DNA of 64,000 nt from Streptomyces cyaneochromogenes (GTDB taxonomy: Bacteria; Actinomycetota; Actinomycetes; Streptomycetales; Streptomycetaceae). Of the stretch, positions 18,003-26,480 are shown one piece after another. Both the position numbers and the translations under genes were made by a program. The notes below the pieces were generated by a model. That model did no database searches. It was not told the origin of the DNA and was given only the letters and a program-made list of their open reading frames with translations. Within the stretch, counting starts at the first letter, position 1. Each line of letters starts with the position of its first letter. The DNA lies in contig NZ_CP034539.1 in NCBI RefSeq assembly GCF_003963535.1, positions 6,510,001 through 6,574,000 on the forward strand, read 5' to 3'.

Positions 18003-18290
18003 GGCGTACGCACTCGGGGAGCGCGCTCACCGCCTGCAACGTCCCGTCCCAGACCAGGACCACGACGACAGCGGCCGCTCCACCACCTCACCGGACGCGA
18101 GCGTGAGATTCTCGCCCGCGTCGCATCGGTTCGGAGCAACGGAGAGATCGCCGAGGACCTGCATCTGGCCGAAACCACGATCAAGTCACACGTCAGCAGC
18201 ATCCTCGCCAAGATCGGTGCCCTGACCCGCGTCCAGGCGGTGGCTTTCGCCTACGACGTAGGGCTCGTCAGACCGGTCCCGCACATGTGA
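18003..18290 (+). pseudogene. C-terminal HTH fragment of a NarL/LuxR response regulator
   Basis: In the same frame as, and directly after, the DUF3500 stop codon the translation reads LTGREREILARVASVRSNGE and then IAEDLHLAETTIKSHVSSIL, a complete GerE-type helix-turn-helix. It ends AYDVGLVRPVPHM and a TGA. No ATG, GTG or TTG precedes it and the receiver domain is missing, so it is a remnant of an incoming or deleted two-component regulator. Confidence 0.75.
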
Positions 18291-18340
18291 CAACCTCCGC
18301 GAGGCGGACGGCATCGCGGTGCCAAGAAGGAGAGCCGGAC

Positions 18341-19207
18341 ATGAGCAGTCCCCAGATGAACGTAGTCGCCGCGTACCTGCGGTTGACCCGAGAACGCAGG
18401 ACGGCCCCTGACCCCGTGGCTGCATCGAAGGAACCACCTCGTCCGCCCGCCAAACTGGTACAGCGGCACGATGTGAGATCGCGCAGCATAGACGGTTTCG
18501 AATGCTGCACCGTCAGTCCGCGCGGGCGCCGGGCGGAGCGAGCGGTCGTCTATCTGCACGGCGGCGCCTACATCAGCCACATGTTGCCCCAGCACTGGCA
18601 GTTGATCTCGCAGCTTGCGGATGCCGGTGTACGAGTCGAGGTGGCGCAGTACGGGCTGGCGCCGAAGTACACCTACCGTGACGCCTATCCCTTCGTCACT
18701 GCCGTCTACCGCGACCTGCTCAGCGACCTGGATGCCGGCCAGGTCACGATCATGGGCGACTCCGCCGGCGCGGGCTTGGCTCTGGGCGTGGCGCAGAGCC
18801 TGGTCGGCTCGGGTCTGCCCCAGCCGGCCCGAGTACTACTGATTTCCCCCTGGCTGGATCTGACTCTGACCAACCCCGCGATTCCCGAGGTCGAAGCTCG
18901 AGATCCGTTTCTCACCACCAGCCGCCTGCTCGCGGCCGGACGTGGCTGGGCCGGCGGGGACGACCCCGCCCACCCCCGGCTCAGTCCCGTCAATGGCCCG
19001 CTTGCCCCCCTGGCGCCCATCGACGTCTACATCGGCACTCGCGACTTGTTCTACCCGGACGTCCGGCGCCTGGAAGAACGGGCTGCTGCGGAAGGGGCGG
19101 CCGTGAATGTCATCGTGTGCGACGGGGCGGTCCATGCCTATCCGCTCGTCCCCGCTCCCGAGGGGCGTGCTGCGGCCCGCGCCATCGTGCGGTCCGCGGC
19201 CTCCTGA
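18341..19207 (+). CDS. Alpha/beta hydrolase of the hormone-sensitive lipase (acetyl-hydrolase) family
   Basis: 288 residues from ATG 18341 (AAGGAGAG upstream). Oxyanion motif HGGAY (73-77), nucleophile elbow GDSAG with Ser141, later Asp near GTRDLFYPD and His in GAVHAYPL. The HSL family hydrolyses small carboxylic esters. It stands between a LuxR fragment and a convergent TetR, with no obvious operon partner; it could belong to the same catabolic island. Confidence 0.9.
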   Translation: MSSPQMNVVAAYLRLTRERRTAPDPVAASKEPPRPPAKLVQRHDVRSRSIDGFECCTVSPRGRRAERAVVYLHGGAYISHMLPQHWQLISQLADAGVRVEVAQYGLAPKYTYRDAYPFVTAVYRDLLSDLDAGQVTIMGDSAGAGLALGVAQSLVGSGLPQPARVLLISPWLDLTLTNPAIPEVEARDPFLTTSRLLAAGRGWAGGDDPAHPRLSPVNGPLAPLAPIDVYIGTRDLFYPDVRRLEERAAAEGAAVNVIVCDGAVHAYPLVPAPEGRAAARAIVRSAAS

Positions 19208-19277
19208 GCGTCCAGTCGCTCTGCCCGTTCAGAGACAGGCGCATTAGCTGAGCGTCTGCCCCTTGTGCTGTGTCGGG

Positions 19278-19832
19278 TCAGGTACGGGCGGCAAGCCTGG
19301 CTTCGACGCCGTCGAGAAGCGACTGCAGTCCGAAGGACACATACGGGCGAGGGGTGGCCGCAAGGGCGGAGCCGATCGCGAACGTGACGACGCTCTGGGC
19401 GGCTTGCTCGGCGTCCCGCCTGGTGAGGCCGGACGCCTCGCAGACCGCGAGCAGGTGCTCGTCATGGCGGTTTCTGGCCGGGCCGTCAAGAGGCTGGACG
19501 GTCATGGCGGCCAGCGTCCAGGGGTGCCTGAGAAGCATCGAACGCAGGTTGTCGGCCATGGCCAGGAGGACCGGACGCCATTCGAGGCCGTCGAGAGCGG
19601 GGAGAGGTGTACGCCCCCAGACGGTGTCAGCGGCCAGCAGGAGCAGATCGTGTCTGCTCTTGACGTGCCAGTAGAGTGCCGCCGCGGTGATGCCGAGACG
19701 GCTGCCGAGTCTTCGCATGCTCAGACTCTCGATGCCGCCCTCGTCCAGAAGGGCGATGGCCGCCTGGATGATCTGCTCCTGGTGCAGAACGTCGCGGGGC
19801 ATTCCCGCGGTTGGCGGCATGGGGCTGCTCAC
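19278..19832 (-). CDS. TetR/AcrR regulator at the end of the catabolic operon
   Basis: 184 residues from GTG 19832 (GAAGGT 3-8 bp upstream). A longer frame to 19937 is possible. HTH: QIIQAAIALLDEGGIESLSM then RRLGSRLGITAAALYWHVKS. The C-terminal domain (ALDGLEWRPVLLAMADNLRS) resembles tetracyclin-repressor-like TetR_C. Last gene of the 24.6-19.3 kb minus-strand operon, 127 bp after the amidohydrolase stop, so it could sense an intermediate and bind site C upstream. Confidence 0.85.
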   Translation of the reverse strand: MSSPMPPTAGMPRDVLHQEQIIQAAIALLDEGGIESLSMRRLGSRLGITAAALYWHVKSRHDLLLLAADTVWGRTPLPALDGLEWRPVLLAMADNLRSMLLRHPWTLAAMTVQPLDGPARNRHDEHLLAVCEASGLTRRDAEQAAQSVVTFAIGSALAATPRPYVSFGLQSLLDGVEARLAART

Positions 19833-19959
19833 GGGACCTTCTTGCTGTGGGAACGAGGCCGCGGTGTGCGGCGCTGAGGGCGCGTGGCCATCGCGCCGAC
19901 GAGGACGGGGTGTCGTGCGCGTCGGCGCGCGGTTCATGCGTGGGGGCCGTTGCGGTGTG

Positions 19960-21285
19960 TCAGCCGGGAGAGCCCGCGGGCCTGATGCTGCGCAGCAGCC
20001 GTTTTCCGGACTCGCGTAGCTGGTCCTTGACCTCGTCGAGGCCGGAGGCGAGCAGGACGTGATCGCGTTTGCGCCAGGTGCCGACGACCATCACGGCTTC
20101 GATGTTGGCGATGTCGGCGTGCAGGACCGTGGCGATGGGGTCGTGCGCCGGCCACAGGTTGAGTGCCCGGGCGTCGACGGCGACCAGGTCGGCCTGCATG
20201 CCCGCCTCGATCCGGCCCACCTTGTCCGCCAGGCCCAGTGCCTTCGCTCCTTCGACCGTGGCCCAGGCAAGCGCCTGTTTGCTGGTGACAGACGGTGTGT
20301 TGGCGTACATGCCGGTCGTCTGCCGGTGGTGGGCGTGGTCCAGGCTGCGCTGGTGGGCCAGGGCGATCCGGGCGGCGGTGAGGACCGTGCCGGGTACGGC
20401 GGTATCGATGTCAGTGCCCAGGGAGGGTGCCGCGTCCAGGCGCAGCAGGGGTCCGGTGACGGGTGTGCCGTGTCCCTGGCCCAGTTCGTTCTCCGGGGTG
20501 GTGGTGAAGGTGACGCCCGCCTCGACCAGCGTCTTCAGCCAGTCCTCGGGCAGCTCGGCTCCGTGCACGACGTTGGTCAGGGGGCTGAACAGCCCGGCGT
20601 TGCGCACGGCCTCCCAGCCGGGTGAGGGTTCGCCGCCGCTCTGGTGCATCGAGACGACGAGGCCGCGTTCCGCGCCGGCCCGGAAGTCGGCCACCGCGGT
20701 CTCGGCGGTGGAGTACTGCGGCCCCTGGAGTGCCATGCCCAGGGTGAGGAGGCCGTGGTCGCGGACGGGACCGTCGAGCAACCGGTCGATCTCGCCGAGC
20801 GGGTGGGGTGTGTCCGGCGAGCGGTAGGGCGTGCCGTGCAGGAAGACCGCGCGGATCCCGGCCTGGACCAGTCCCTCGACGGCCGCGTCGGCGTGTTCGG
20901 GCGACAGGGCGTTGTGACACCAGTCGCCGAGGGTGGTCGTCCCGCAGTTGAGCTGGTTCAGGGCGCCGGCGAGATTGCTGATGTGCATGTCGGCCGGGGT
21001 GTAGTGCCCGACGCACTCGCCGTGCAGGTGGGTGAGGTACTCCATCAGCGTCCAGTCGGCGCCCACGGAGCGCAGCGCGGTCTGCCAGGTGTGCAGATGG
21101 GCATTGACCAGGCCGGGGATGACGATGCGGCCGGAGAAGTCGACGACCTCGGCGTCGGGCGCCTCGATGGTTTCGCCAACGGCCGCGATGGTCTCGCCGT
21201 CGACGAGGATGTCGACCTGCTCGGCGTCCGGCCGGTCCGGCGTCATCGTGATGACCTGCGCCCCGCGCAGCAGTATGCAGCTCAT
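19960..21285 (-). CDS. Amidohydrolase of the TRZ/ATZ (cytosine deaminase-like) group
   Basis: 441 residues. Metal ligands: NAHLHTW (H63, H65), a later His in VSMHQSG, VVHGAEL, and Asp in SLGTDIDTAV. A beta-sandwich composite domain surrounds the barrel (ILLRGAQVITM start; GRIEAGMQADLVAVD end). Relatives dechlorinate or deaminate triazines, guanine, S-adenosylhomocysteine or similar heterocycles. ATG overlaps the preceding FAD-monooxygenase stop (ATGA). It probably deaminates or hydrolyses a hydroxylated heteroaromatic made by its neighbour. Confidence 0.9.
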   Translation of the reverse strand: MSCILLRGAQVITMTPDRPDAEQVDILVDGETIAAVGETIEAPDAEVVDFSGRIVIPGLVNAHLHTWQTALRSVGADWTLMEYLTHLHGECVGHYTPADMHISNLAGALNQLNCGTTTLGDWCHNALSPEHADAAVEGLVQAGIRAVFLHGTPYRSPDTPHPLGEIDRLLDGPVRDHGLLTLGMALQGPQYSTAETAVADFRAGAERGLVVSMHQSGGEPSPGWEAVRNAGLFSPLTNVVHGAELPEDWLKTLVEAGVTFTTTPENELGQGHGTPVTGPLLRLDAAPSLGTDIDTAVPGTVLTAARIALAHQRSLDHAHHRQTTGMYANTPSVTSKQALAWATVEGAKALGLADKVGRIEAGMQADLVAVDARALNLWPAHDPIATVLHADIANIEAVMVVGTWRKRDHVLLASGLDEVKDQLRESGKRLLRSIRPAGSPG

Positions 21286-22874
21286 TCAGTGGCCCCCGAA
21301 CCGGGGGAGGTGTGGCTCGGCTGGGACATGGTGCGGCTCCTTGCCTGCGGCGTCATTGCCCGCACGGCGGCTTGTGTGGTGGTGAGGAAATCCCGAGTGG
21401 CGATGTGTCCGATGTAGCCGTCGGGACGGATCAGCAGCAGCGTGTCGCCGGTCAGGCCGTAGGCACTCCGCAGCGTGTTCTTGGGGTCGGAGAAGGCGCC
21501 GCCGTCGCCCGCGGCCGATCCGACGGTCAGCCGCTTCATCTGGGCGCCCGTCGTCGGCCAGTCGAGGAGTTCGAGGTCCCGGGCGGCGCCGGGGCCGTAG
21601 GCGATGGCGGTGAAGTGCGGTCCCTGGAAGAGGTTGAACAGGCGGGTCTCGGCGCCGTCGGCGCCGAGTAGTCGGGCGTCCGGGGCGCGGTCGCCCACGT
21701 GCAGCGTGCCGGTGCCGCCGCTGTCGGCGGGGGCGAGGGGGCCGCCGTAGTAGGTCAGGGAGAGCTGCTGCTCGTCCTTGCCGCGCTTCATGCTGGAGGG
21801 GGCGAGCTTGGCGATGCCGTCCCACTTCTCCGTGGACAGGCCCAGGACTCCGGCGGCGATCGGCTGCCGCTCGGCCTCGTAGGTGCTCAGCAGGGCCGGG
21901 TCGGCTCCGGCGAGGACCTGGCCGAGCTTCCAGCCGAGGTTGTAGCCGTCCTGCATACCGGTGTTCAGGCCCTGGGCACCGGCCGGGGTGTGGACATGCG
22001 CGGCGTCGCCGACGAGGAAGACACGTCCGCGGCCGTAGTGCTCCGCAAGACGGATGTTGGGCCGGAACACGGACTTCCAGTGGATCGCGTGCAGCTGGAT
22101 GTGCCGGTTGCGGGTGTGGGAGTGGATCCGGTCGATGATGGCGCCGATCTCCTGGGGCGGCTTCTCATCGGGCGTGAGCCGGATCATCCACTGGAACATG
22201 TCGCTGTCGGGGAGCGGGCAGGCGCCGATGAACTTGCCGCCGAGGCCGGGCCACATGTGCCACCGGTTGCGGGCCAGGCCACTCACGGAGGCATCCACGA
22301 TCAGCATGCGGTCGGACTCGTCCGTCGTCCCCACGAAACCGATGTCGAGCTGCTTGCGCACCGCACTGGAGCCGCCGTCGGCCCCCACGGCATAGCGGGC
22401 GACGATCTCCTCGACCCCGTCCGCGCTCACCACCTTGGCGACCACCGTGTCCTCGTCCTGCGTCAGCTCGGTCAGTTCCTTGCCGAACTCGACCTCGCGG
22501 CCGAGCTCACCGAGCCGGGCGTGCAGGGCGCGGTCCGTGCGGAACTGCGGGATCAGCCAGGTGTTCGGGTACGGGACGTCCGGGGTTGCCTCTTTGTGGG
22601 GGAACATCTTCCACGGCACACCGATGGGTCCTGCATGGAGCCCGAGCTTGGGATAGATGTCGCCGCCGGCCAGCACGTCGTCGAGAGCGCCGAGGTCTTC
22701 GAGGACTTCGAGGCTGCGGGGCTGGATGCCCTTGGCGCGCGAGCCGTCGAAAGCGTGGGGGGACCTGTCGACGATCCGGACCTCGAGTCCGCGCCGTACG
22801 AGGTCGATCGCCAAGGCGGAGCCAGATGGGCCGGCACCGATGATCAGTACGTCGATGGCCTGCGGCCTGTTCAT
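21282..22874 (-). CDS. FAD-dependent aromatic hydroxylase (class A monooxygenase)
   Basis: 530 residues. GxGxxG loop GAGPSG (13-18), DRSPHAFDGSRAKGIQPRSLE, the DG-type motif VGADGGSSAVR, and GDAAHVHTPAGAQGLNTGMQ near residue 290. The C-terminal ~150 residues form a thioredoxin-like domain seen in PheA/MhpA/RdmE-type hydroxylases (LLIRPDGYIGHIA). NAD(P)H-dependent ring hydroxylation is expected. Coupled by ATGA overlaps to genes on both sides; member of the five-gene catabolic operon. Confidence 0.92.
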   Translation of the reverse strand: MNRPQAIDVLIIGAGPSGSALAIDLVRRGLEVRIVDRSPHAFDGSRAKGIQPRSLEVLEDLGALDDVLAGGDIYPKLGLHAGPIGVPWKMFPHKEATPDVPYPNTWLIPQFRTDRALHARLGELGREVEFGKELTELTQDEDTVVAKVVSADGVEEIVARYAVGADGGSSAVRKQLDIGFVGTTDESDRMLIVDASVSGLARNRWHMWPGLGGKFIGACPLPDSDMFQWMIRLTPDEKPPQEIGAIIDRIHSHTRNRHIQLHAIHWKSVFRPNIRLAEHYGRGRVFLVGDAAHVHTPAGAQGLNTGMQDGYNLGWKLGQVLAGADPALLSTYEAERQPIAAGVLGLSTEKWDGIAKLAPSSMKRGKDEQQLSLTYYGGPLAPADSGGTGTLHVGDRAPDARLLGADGAETRLFNLFQGPHFTAIAYGPGAARDLELLDWPTTGAQMKRLTVGSAAGDGGAFSDPKNTLRSAYGLTGDTLLLIRPDGYIGHIATRDFLTTTQAAVRAMTPQARSRTMSQPSHTSPGSGATE

Positions 22875-23776
22875 GAGTCGAGCCTTTCGGTGCGTGCGGA
22901 CACGAACGAGACGAGCTGATCGGCGACGTCGCAAGGCCGTTCGAACGGGGCCATATGCCCGCATTTGTTAATTACGTGATGTTTACGAGGCTTCAGCAGA
23001 GTGCGCGCTGTGTCGAAGTGCGCCAGCGGCGTGACGTCGTCCTCGTCGCCCCACAGCAGCAGCGTCGGAATGCCCAGTGCCCCCGTCCGCCGGAAGAGGT
23101 CCTCACGGCCGGTGAGAGGCAGGTGCTGCAGGGTGTCGAAGACCGCGTACAGCGAGCCCTCGAAGCGGAGGGAGCCGAGGACCATCTCGGTCAGTTTCGC
23201 GCCGAGCTCGGGGTCGCGGACGTTGTGCCCGAGGTGCCCCTGGAGCAGCTGAAGGCCGCGGCGGCGGGCGACCAGTCCGGCCAGCAGATCACTGCGCAGC
23301 AGCCGGTGGGGGGAGGTCAACTGCGGTTTCGCGAGACCGGCCGGTCCGACGATGGTGAGAGTGGACACCGATGAGCGGTACTGGGCGGCGTACGTCATGC
23401 CGACCAGCGCGCCCATGGAGGTGCCGACCAGGTGCAGGGGCCGCGCCGTCAGGCCGAGCCGGTCCGTCAGCTCGGCCAGCTGCCGCGTGAACAGCGTCTC
23501 GTCGTATCGCGCCTGTACCCGGTCGGAGTAGCCGCGGCCGTAGGCGCTGCAGGTCAGGGTGCGCAGCCCGCGGGCGTGCAGCTCGCTGACGAGGCCATCC
23601 CAGTAGAACAGCGGGATGGTCAGACCGCCCGCCATCAGGACCACATCCCCGTCCTCGGGCCCTGTCAACTCGTAGTGAGTCACGCCGTCGGACAGCTCGA
23701 TGAAACTGCCGCGCAGCGCCTTGCGCGAGTCGGCGGTGAGCTTGCGGTCCTCGCCCGAGGCGACGAAGTACTTCAT
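22871..23776 (-). CDS. Alpha/beta hydrolase (second in operon)
   Basis: 301 residues. Nucleophile elbow GTSMG with Ser120, acid in LLWGDEDDVTPL and His in NKCGHMAPFE. The oxyanion loop reads LMAGGLTIPLFYWDG where HG is usual. Folded like meta-cleavage-product or ester hydrolases. Stop codon overlaps the ATG of the FAD hydroxylase. Substrate unknown; a second hydrolase directly upstream suggests two successive C-C or ester cleavages. Confidence 0.88.
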   Translation of the reverse strand: MKYFVASGEDRKLTADSRKALRGSFIELSDGVTHYELTGPEDGDVVLMAGGLTIPLFYWDGLVSELHARGLRTLTCSAYGRGYSDRVQARYDETLFTRQLAELTDRLGLTARPLHLVGTSMGALVGMTYAAQYRSSVSTLTIVGPAGLAKPQLTSPHRLLRSDLLAGLVARRRGLQLLQGHLGHNVRDPELGAKLTEMVLGSLRFEGSLYAVFDTLQHLPLTGREDLFRRTGALGIPTLLLWGDEDDVTPLAHFDTARTLLKPRKHHVINKCGHMAPFERPCDVADQLVSFVSARTERLDS

Positions 23777-23795
23777 GGAACGGGCCTCCTTGCCC

Positions 23796-24629
23796 TCAGT
23801 TCGCGGGGGTGTCGGCGCAGGAGCCGAGGAACTTCGCGATCGCGTCCGCGACCCACTCCGGTTCCTCCTCCGGCAGCAGATGTCCGCCGTGGGGGTGGAC
23901 GAGCTCCTGGGCGCCGGGGATGTCGCGGGCGAAGTGCTGGCCGTCGATGCTCGCGCTGCGCAGCACCAGCGTCGGCACCGTGATGCGGGGGATCTGCGCG
24001 CTGCGGTCCGGCTGGTCGGTGTTGCAGAAGTCGACGAAGGCCGAGCGGTTACCGGGGCGGCTCATGAGCTGATAGGCGCGGTCCACCATGGAGTCGTCCA
24101 CGATCTGCGAATACGGCCCGACACTCTCGCGCAGGCTGCGCTCGATGGCCCCGCGCGGCATCACCCGCCTCAGCAGGGGCCGCACCAGCGGGTTGCGGGT
24201 CAGGCGCATCCCCGCCGGCACCGTCTTCTCCGGGTAGCCGGTGGCGTTGACCAGAACCAGGCCGGTCAGCCGCTCCGGATGATCCAGCGCGACGTTCCAG
24301 GCGATGTTGCCGCCCAGGGAATTGCCGGCCAACGCGTAGCGCGGCACGCCCAGCGACTCCAGGAAGCCCGCCACCGTCGCGGCGTACGCCGGAACGCGGT
24401 AGTCGCGATCCTTGCGCGGGCCCGTCAGTCCGAACGCCGGCAGGTCGGGACGGATGACATCGAACGAATCCGACAGCAGATCCGTCGCGCGGTCGAAGTG
24501 CTGCAGCGATGAGGCACTGCCGTGCAGCAGCACGAGTGCCGGGCCGTGCCCAGCACGCTTGTAGTGGATCCGCAGGCCGTCCACCTCGACGAACCGGGAA
24601 TCGGGCTGGGGCTCAGACCAGGTACTCAT
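23796..24629 (-). CDS. Alpha/beta hydrolase, meta-cleavage hydrolase-like (first in operon)
   Basis: 277 residues. LLHGSASS oxyanion loop (34-41), GNSLGGN nucleophile elbow (Ser104), VLRSASIDG near the acid and HPHGGHLLPEEE near the His. Similar to BphD/TodF-type C-C hydrolases and to prolyl peptidase-like esterases. It leads the minus-strand operon. The ATG lies inside operator site C and no ribosome site is present, so the transcript may be leaderless or the true start may be downstream. Confidence 0.9.
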   Translation of the reverse strand: MSTWSEPQPDSRFVEVDGLRIHYKRAGHGPALVLLHGSASSLQHFDRATDLLSDSFDVIRPDLPAFGLTGPRKDRDYRVPAYAATVAGFLESLGVPRYALAGNSLGGNIAWNVALDHPERLTGLVLVNATGYPEKTVPAGMRLTRNPLVRPLLRRVMPRGAIERSLRESVGPYSQIVDDSMVDRAYQLMSRPGNRSAFVDFCNTDQPDRSAQIPRITVPTLVLRSASIDGQHFARDIPGAQELVHPHGGHLLPEEEPEWVADAIAKFLGSCADTPAN

Positions 24630-24654
24630 AATGGCTACACTGTTACCGATATGG
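24625..24654 (-). promoter_or_regulatory. TetR-type operator, site C, at the head of the catabolic operon
   Basis: On the minus strand it fits ATA-N2-GG-N2-AC-N-GTGT-N2-C-N2-TTATG, the TTATG containing the ATG of the first hydrolase. Binding here would block transcription or translation start of the whole operon. Confidence 0.55.
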
Positions 24655-24745
24655 TGGACGTGTCAAGAGGAAGCCCCCGCGTGTTACGGCCACGGTGGTC
24701 TTGGGTGAGGGGATGGATCAGTTGGTGGGATGCGCCTGCGTTTCC

Positions 24746-24787
24746 GCAGGTCAGAGCCTTGTCGTGGAATCCCGCTTCAACGTCTGA
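24746..24787 (+). pseudogene. Displaced ychF 3'-end remnant
   Basis: The frame ends VVESRFNV-stop, against VVEFRFNV-stop in the intact gene, with matching codons (GTCGTGGA... CGCTTCAACGT). No other ychF sequence precedes it. It marks the right border of the island. Confidence 0.6.
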
Positions 24788-24866
24788 GCGGATGACCGGA
24801 CGCCGCGTCGGTGTCCTGGCGAATATGCAGGTCAGATGGGTCCGGCTCTTCGGGGTCGGGCCCTTG
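24761..24866 (+). repeat. Right copy of the ychF-end repeat (putative attR)
   Basis: Diverged duplicate of 9250-9355: end of ychF, spacer, ATGCAGGTCAGA, then 28 bases identical to the ychF terminator. Everything between the copies (15.5 kb) is accessory in character, and what follows (ATPase, act cluster) is a separate unit. No integrase gene is found beside it. Confidence 0.6.
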
Positions 24867-24906
24867 ATCTTTGTCTGGGTGCCCGAGAACGGCCGACTGA
24901 GGTGAA

Positions 24907-24938
24907 GTAAGATTCAATCTACGTAAGACTCTGTCTAC
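24907..24938 (+). promoter_or_regulatory. Two abutting 16-bp operator repeats upstream of the DUF234 ATPase
   Basis: GTAAGATTCAATCTAC (24907-24922) is followed without gap by GTAAGACTCTGTCTAC (24923-24938). They are 13/16 identical and each is itself an inverted repeat (GTA-GA / TC-TAC arms). The AT-rich pair lies 24-55 bp before the ATPase GTG, so it probably overlaps the promoter. Confidence 0.6.
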
Positions 24939-24961
24939 GTTAATCACCCTGGGGGTGTGCC

Positions 24962-26401
24962 GTGGAGTTCCAAGGCCGGGCCGGAGATCTTGAACTGCTG
25001 GCCGAGCAGTACCGGACCGTGGCAGAGGGTGCCGGGGCCACGCGGGGGCGGGCCGTGATCATGACGGGTCGGCGACGGGTGGGGAAGTCGCGGCTGGTCC
25101 AGGAGTTCTGCGACCGCTCGGGGGCGCCGTACGTGGTGTTCCAGGCCACCCGGGGGCGTAACCCTGTGACGGAGCGCGCCGACTTCGCCGCGACCCTCGC
25201 GCAGTCGCCGCTGCCGGGGGCCGAGCTGGTCGCCGGTCTCCAGGCTCAGGACTGGAACCAGGCCCTGCGTTCGCTGGCGCTCGCGGTGCCCGATGACTCA
25301 CCCAGCATCGCGGTGATCGACGAGGTGCCCTGGCTGGTCGAGCAGGATCCGGAGTTCGAGGGCGCGCTCCAGACCGTCTGGGACCGTCATCTGTCCGCCA
25401 AGCCCGTGCTTGTGCTGCTGGTCGGCAGCGACACGTCGGTGATGGAGGCGCTGCAGTCCTACGGGCGCCCGTTCTTCGGCCGGGCGGCGACAATGACCGT
25501 CCGTCCCCTGAACCTGGCCGACGTGCAGGCCATGACCGCGCTCGATGCCGCCGGGGCCGTCGACGCCCAGTTGATCACCGGTGGGTTCCCCGAGATCGTG
25601 CAGTCATGGCGGCCGGGTATGGGCCGTACGGACTTCCTTCGGGCTTCGGTCGCCAGTCCGCTCTCGCCGCTGCTGGTGGCCGGCGAGCTGTCCCTGCTGG
25701 GCGAGTTCCCCGAGGCTTCGCACTCCCGGGCCGTACTGGAGGCGGTCGGCAGCGGTGAGCGCACGTTCAGCGCGATCGCGGCCCAGGCCGGCGGCGCCGG
25801 CGCGCTGCCGTCCGGCACGCTCTCCCCGCTGCTGGCCGTGCTGCAGGCCAAGCGCGTCCTGGCCGCTGATCTCCCTCTGTCCGTCAAGCCGGACAGCAAG
25901 AACAAGCGCTACCGGATCGCCGACCCGTATCTGCGGTTCTGGCTGGCCTTCCTGGCGCGCTCGATCCCCCTCATCGAGCGTGGCCGCGGTGACCTGGCGC
26001 TGGAACGTATCGAGCGGTCATGGACCACGTGGCGCGGGCGCGCGGTCGAGCCGCTGGTCCGCGAGTCCCTGCTGCGTCTGCTGCCCGACGCCGGGTGGCC
26101 CGGGACCGAGGCCGTCGGCGGCTGGTGGAACCGTCAGAACAACCCCGAGATCGACCTCGTCGGCACGGACCGTGAGCCGGTGGCCGGGAAGGTGCACTTC
26201 GTCGGGTCGGTCAAGTGGCTGGAGAGCCGGCCCTTCGGGCGGCATGAGTACGACGCCCTGGTGCGCGACATGCTCGCCGTCCCCGGTACCGCCCCGGACA
26301 CTCCGCTGGTCGCGGTCTCCCGCTGCGGGGTGGCCGATGATCTGCCACTGACCGCGCACTGGGGACCGGAGGACCTCGTACGGGCCTGGCAGCCCCGATA
26401 G
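24962..26401 (+). CDS. AAA+ ATPase with C-terminal DUF234 nuclease-like domain
   Basis: 479 residues. Walker A GRRRVGKS (about 36-43), Walker B AVIDEVPW (about 120-127), a conserved RPFFGRAATMTVRPLNL (sensor region), a winged helix around LGEFPEASHSRAVLEAVGSG, and a C-terminal NPEIDLVG...GSVKWLE segment with PD-(D/E)XK-like spacing. Such DEXX-box ATPases are widespread, with no settled role (possibly DNA-related or defence). GTG start, GGGGGTG upstream. Autonomous unit with its own tandem operator and terminator. Confidence 0.85.
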   Translation: MEFQGRAGDLELLAEQYRTVAEGAGATRGRAVIMTGRRRVGKSRLVQEFCDRSGAPYVVFQATRGRNPVTERADFAATLAQSPLPGAELVAGLQAQDWNQALRSLALAVPDDSPSIAVIDEVPWLVEQDPEFEGALQTVWDRHLSAKPVLVLLVGSDTSVMEALQSYGRPFFGRAATMTVRPLNLADVQAMTALDAAGAVDAQLITGGFPEIVQSWRPGMGRTDFLRASVASPLSPLLVAGELSLLGEFPEASHSRAVLEAVGSGERTFSAIAAQAGGAGALPSGTLSPLLAVLQAKRVLAADLPLSVKPDSKNKRYRIADPYLRFWLAFLARSIPLIERGRGDLALERIERSWTTWRGRAVEPLVRESLLRLLPDAGWPGTEAVGGWWNRQNNPEIDLVGTDREPVAGKVHFVGSVKWLESRPFGRHEYDALVRDMLAVPGTAPDTPLVAVSRCGVADDLPLTAHWGPEDLVRAWQPR

Positions 26402-26426
26402 CCGCCGGATCGCATGCAGGTGGGTC

Positions 26427-26461
26427 GGAAGGGGCCGGGTCGGCAGTGGCTGACCCCTTCC
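26427..26461. terminator. Bidirectional hairpin between the ATPase and actVI-ORFA
   Basis: GGAAGGGG / CCCCTTCC outer stem with an inner GGGTC-GC / GC-GACCC helix, between two convergent stop codons (26401 and 26481). Confidence 0.75.
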
Positions 26462-26480
26462 GGCCTCGCGCGGGTGCCGG

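Noticed and set aside
26411..26440. Third copy of the ychF-end repeat after the ATPase gene
   Set aside because: Only ATGCAGGT and scattered GGGTCGG are shared; the segment is explained by the local terminator hairpin.
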